From: an uncultured Prevotellaceae bacterium
Lineage (GTDB): Bacteria; Bacteroidota; Bacteroidia; Bacteroidales; Bacteroidaceae
NCBI GenBank assembly: GCA_946415695.1
Contig: CAMKTM010000162.1
Span: forward strand, 1 to 5,550
Direction: 5' to 3'
DNA: 5,550 nt
Below the pieces are notes generated by a model that was not told the DNA's origin, did not search any database, and saw only the letters and a list, made by a program, of their open reading frames with translations. Shown here one piece after another: positions 5,416 through 5,550 of the stretch. Numbering within the stretch: position 1 is the stretch's first letter; every line of letters begins with the position of its first letter. A program made the position numbers and the translations under genes.

Positions 5416-5493
5416 ATCTGCGAGAGAAAAGATTCTGCGCATTTGACTTTCCCCTTCGGGCCGTCGACCTCAGTTCTGCGATTTCTGCGTGAC
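5381..5493. repeat. 20-bp perfect inverted repeat closing the 19-bp array
   Basis: Bases 5381-5400 (GTCACGCAGAAATCGCAGAA) are the exact reverse complement of 5474-5493. The 73-bp spacer contains a second hairpin (CGCAGA 5404-5409 with TCTGCG 5417-5422). Directly to the right is CTTAATAATTTAAG (5493-5506), a small palindrome. The last array unit and the distant inverted copy would pair into one long stem. Confidence 0.85.
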
Positions 5494-5522
5494 TTAATAA
5501 TTTAAGTTTCGGGAGTTATAAG

Positions 5523-5550
5523 ATGAAGTTAAATAACGTGAGTTCTTCGG
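5523..5550 (+). CDS. possible start of a rightward gene (partial)
   Basis: ATG at 5523 opens a frame (MKLNNVSSS) to the window edge, and GGAG (5511-5514) lies 8 bases upstream at good ribosome-binding spacing. No TAnnTTTG promoter is visible close by, and the preceding sequence is repeat DNA, so the ATG could be fortuitous. Nine residues allow no family call. Confidence 0.3.

Noticed and set aside
5280..5492. 70-residue open frame on the plus strand
   Set aside because: Its product is just the translated 19-bp repeat (LSRRNRFITQ-like units) with no ribosome site.

Overview
The window looks like a chromosomal segment of a Bacteroidales bacterium, most likely Prevotella or a close relative. 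Three things point there. The transcarbamylase is of the N-succinylornithine type known from Bacteroides fragilis. The promoters match the Bacteroidetes pattern (TTG or TTTG, about 19 bases, then TAnnTTTG). A small exported protein ends in something like a type IX secretion sorting domain. No mobile-element, phage or CRISPR genes are visible.

Layout, left to right. Bases 1-80 may hold the 3' end of a rightward gene. It meets the leftward genes at a strong hairpin terminator (112-152). All five well-supported genes lie on the minus strand and are transcribed right to left: an XRE-cupin regulator (4126-4686), an AMP-forming acyl-CoA synthetase (2267-3940), N-succinylornithine carbamoyltransferase argF' (1170-2267), a small secreted protein (672-1094) and a nitroreductase (163-669). 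The synthetase and argF' overlap by one base. The secreted protein and the nitroreductase are 2 bases apart and have their own near-consensus promoter. This gives three likely transcription units: regulator; synthetase-argF'; secreted protein-nitroreductase. The regulator is placed to control the synthetase-argF' unit.

The most unusual feature is repeat DNA in functional positions. A 142-bp imperfect palindrome, with four 7-base repeats in each arm, sits in frame inside argF' and adds about 42 residues to the linker between the two enzyme domains. A second palindrome, also built of 7-base repeats in inverted arms, fills the whole space between the regulator and the synthetase and holds a possible promoter. 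Bases 4750-5520 carry no convincing gene. They are packed with other structured repeats: a 22-bp periodic block folding into a perfect 16-bp stem, a terminator-like hairpin with A and T tracts, nested inverted repeats, and a 19-bp tandem array with a distant inverted copy. A rightward gene may start at 5523.
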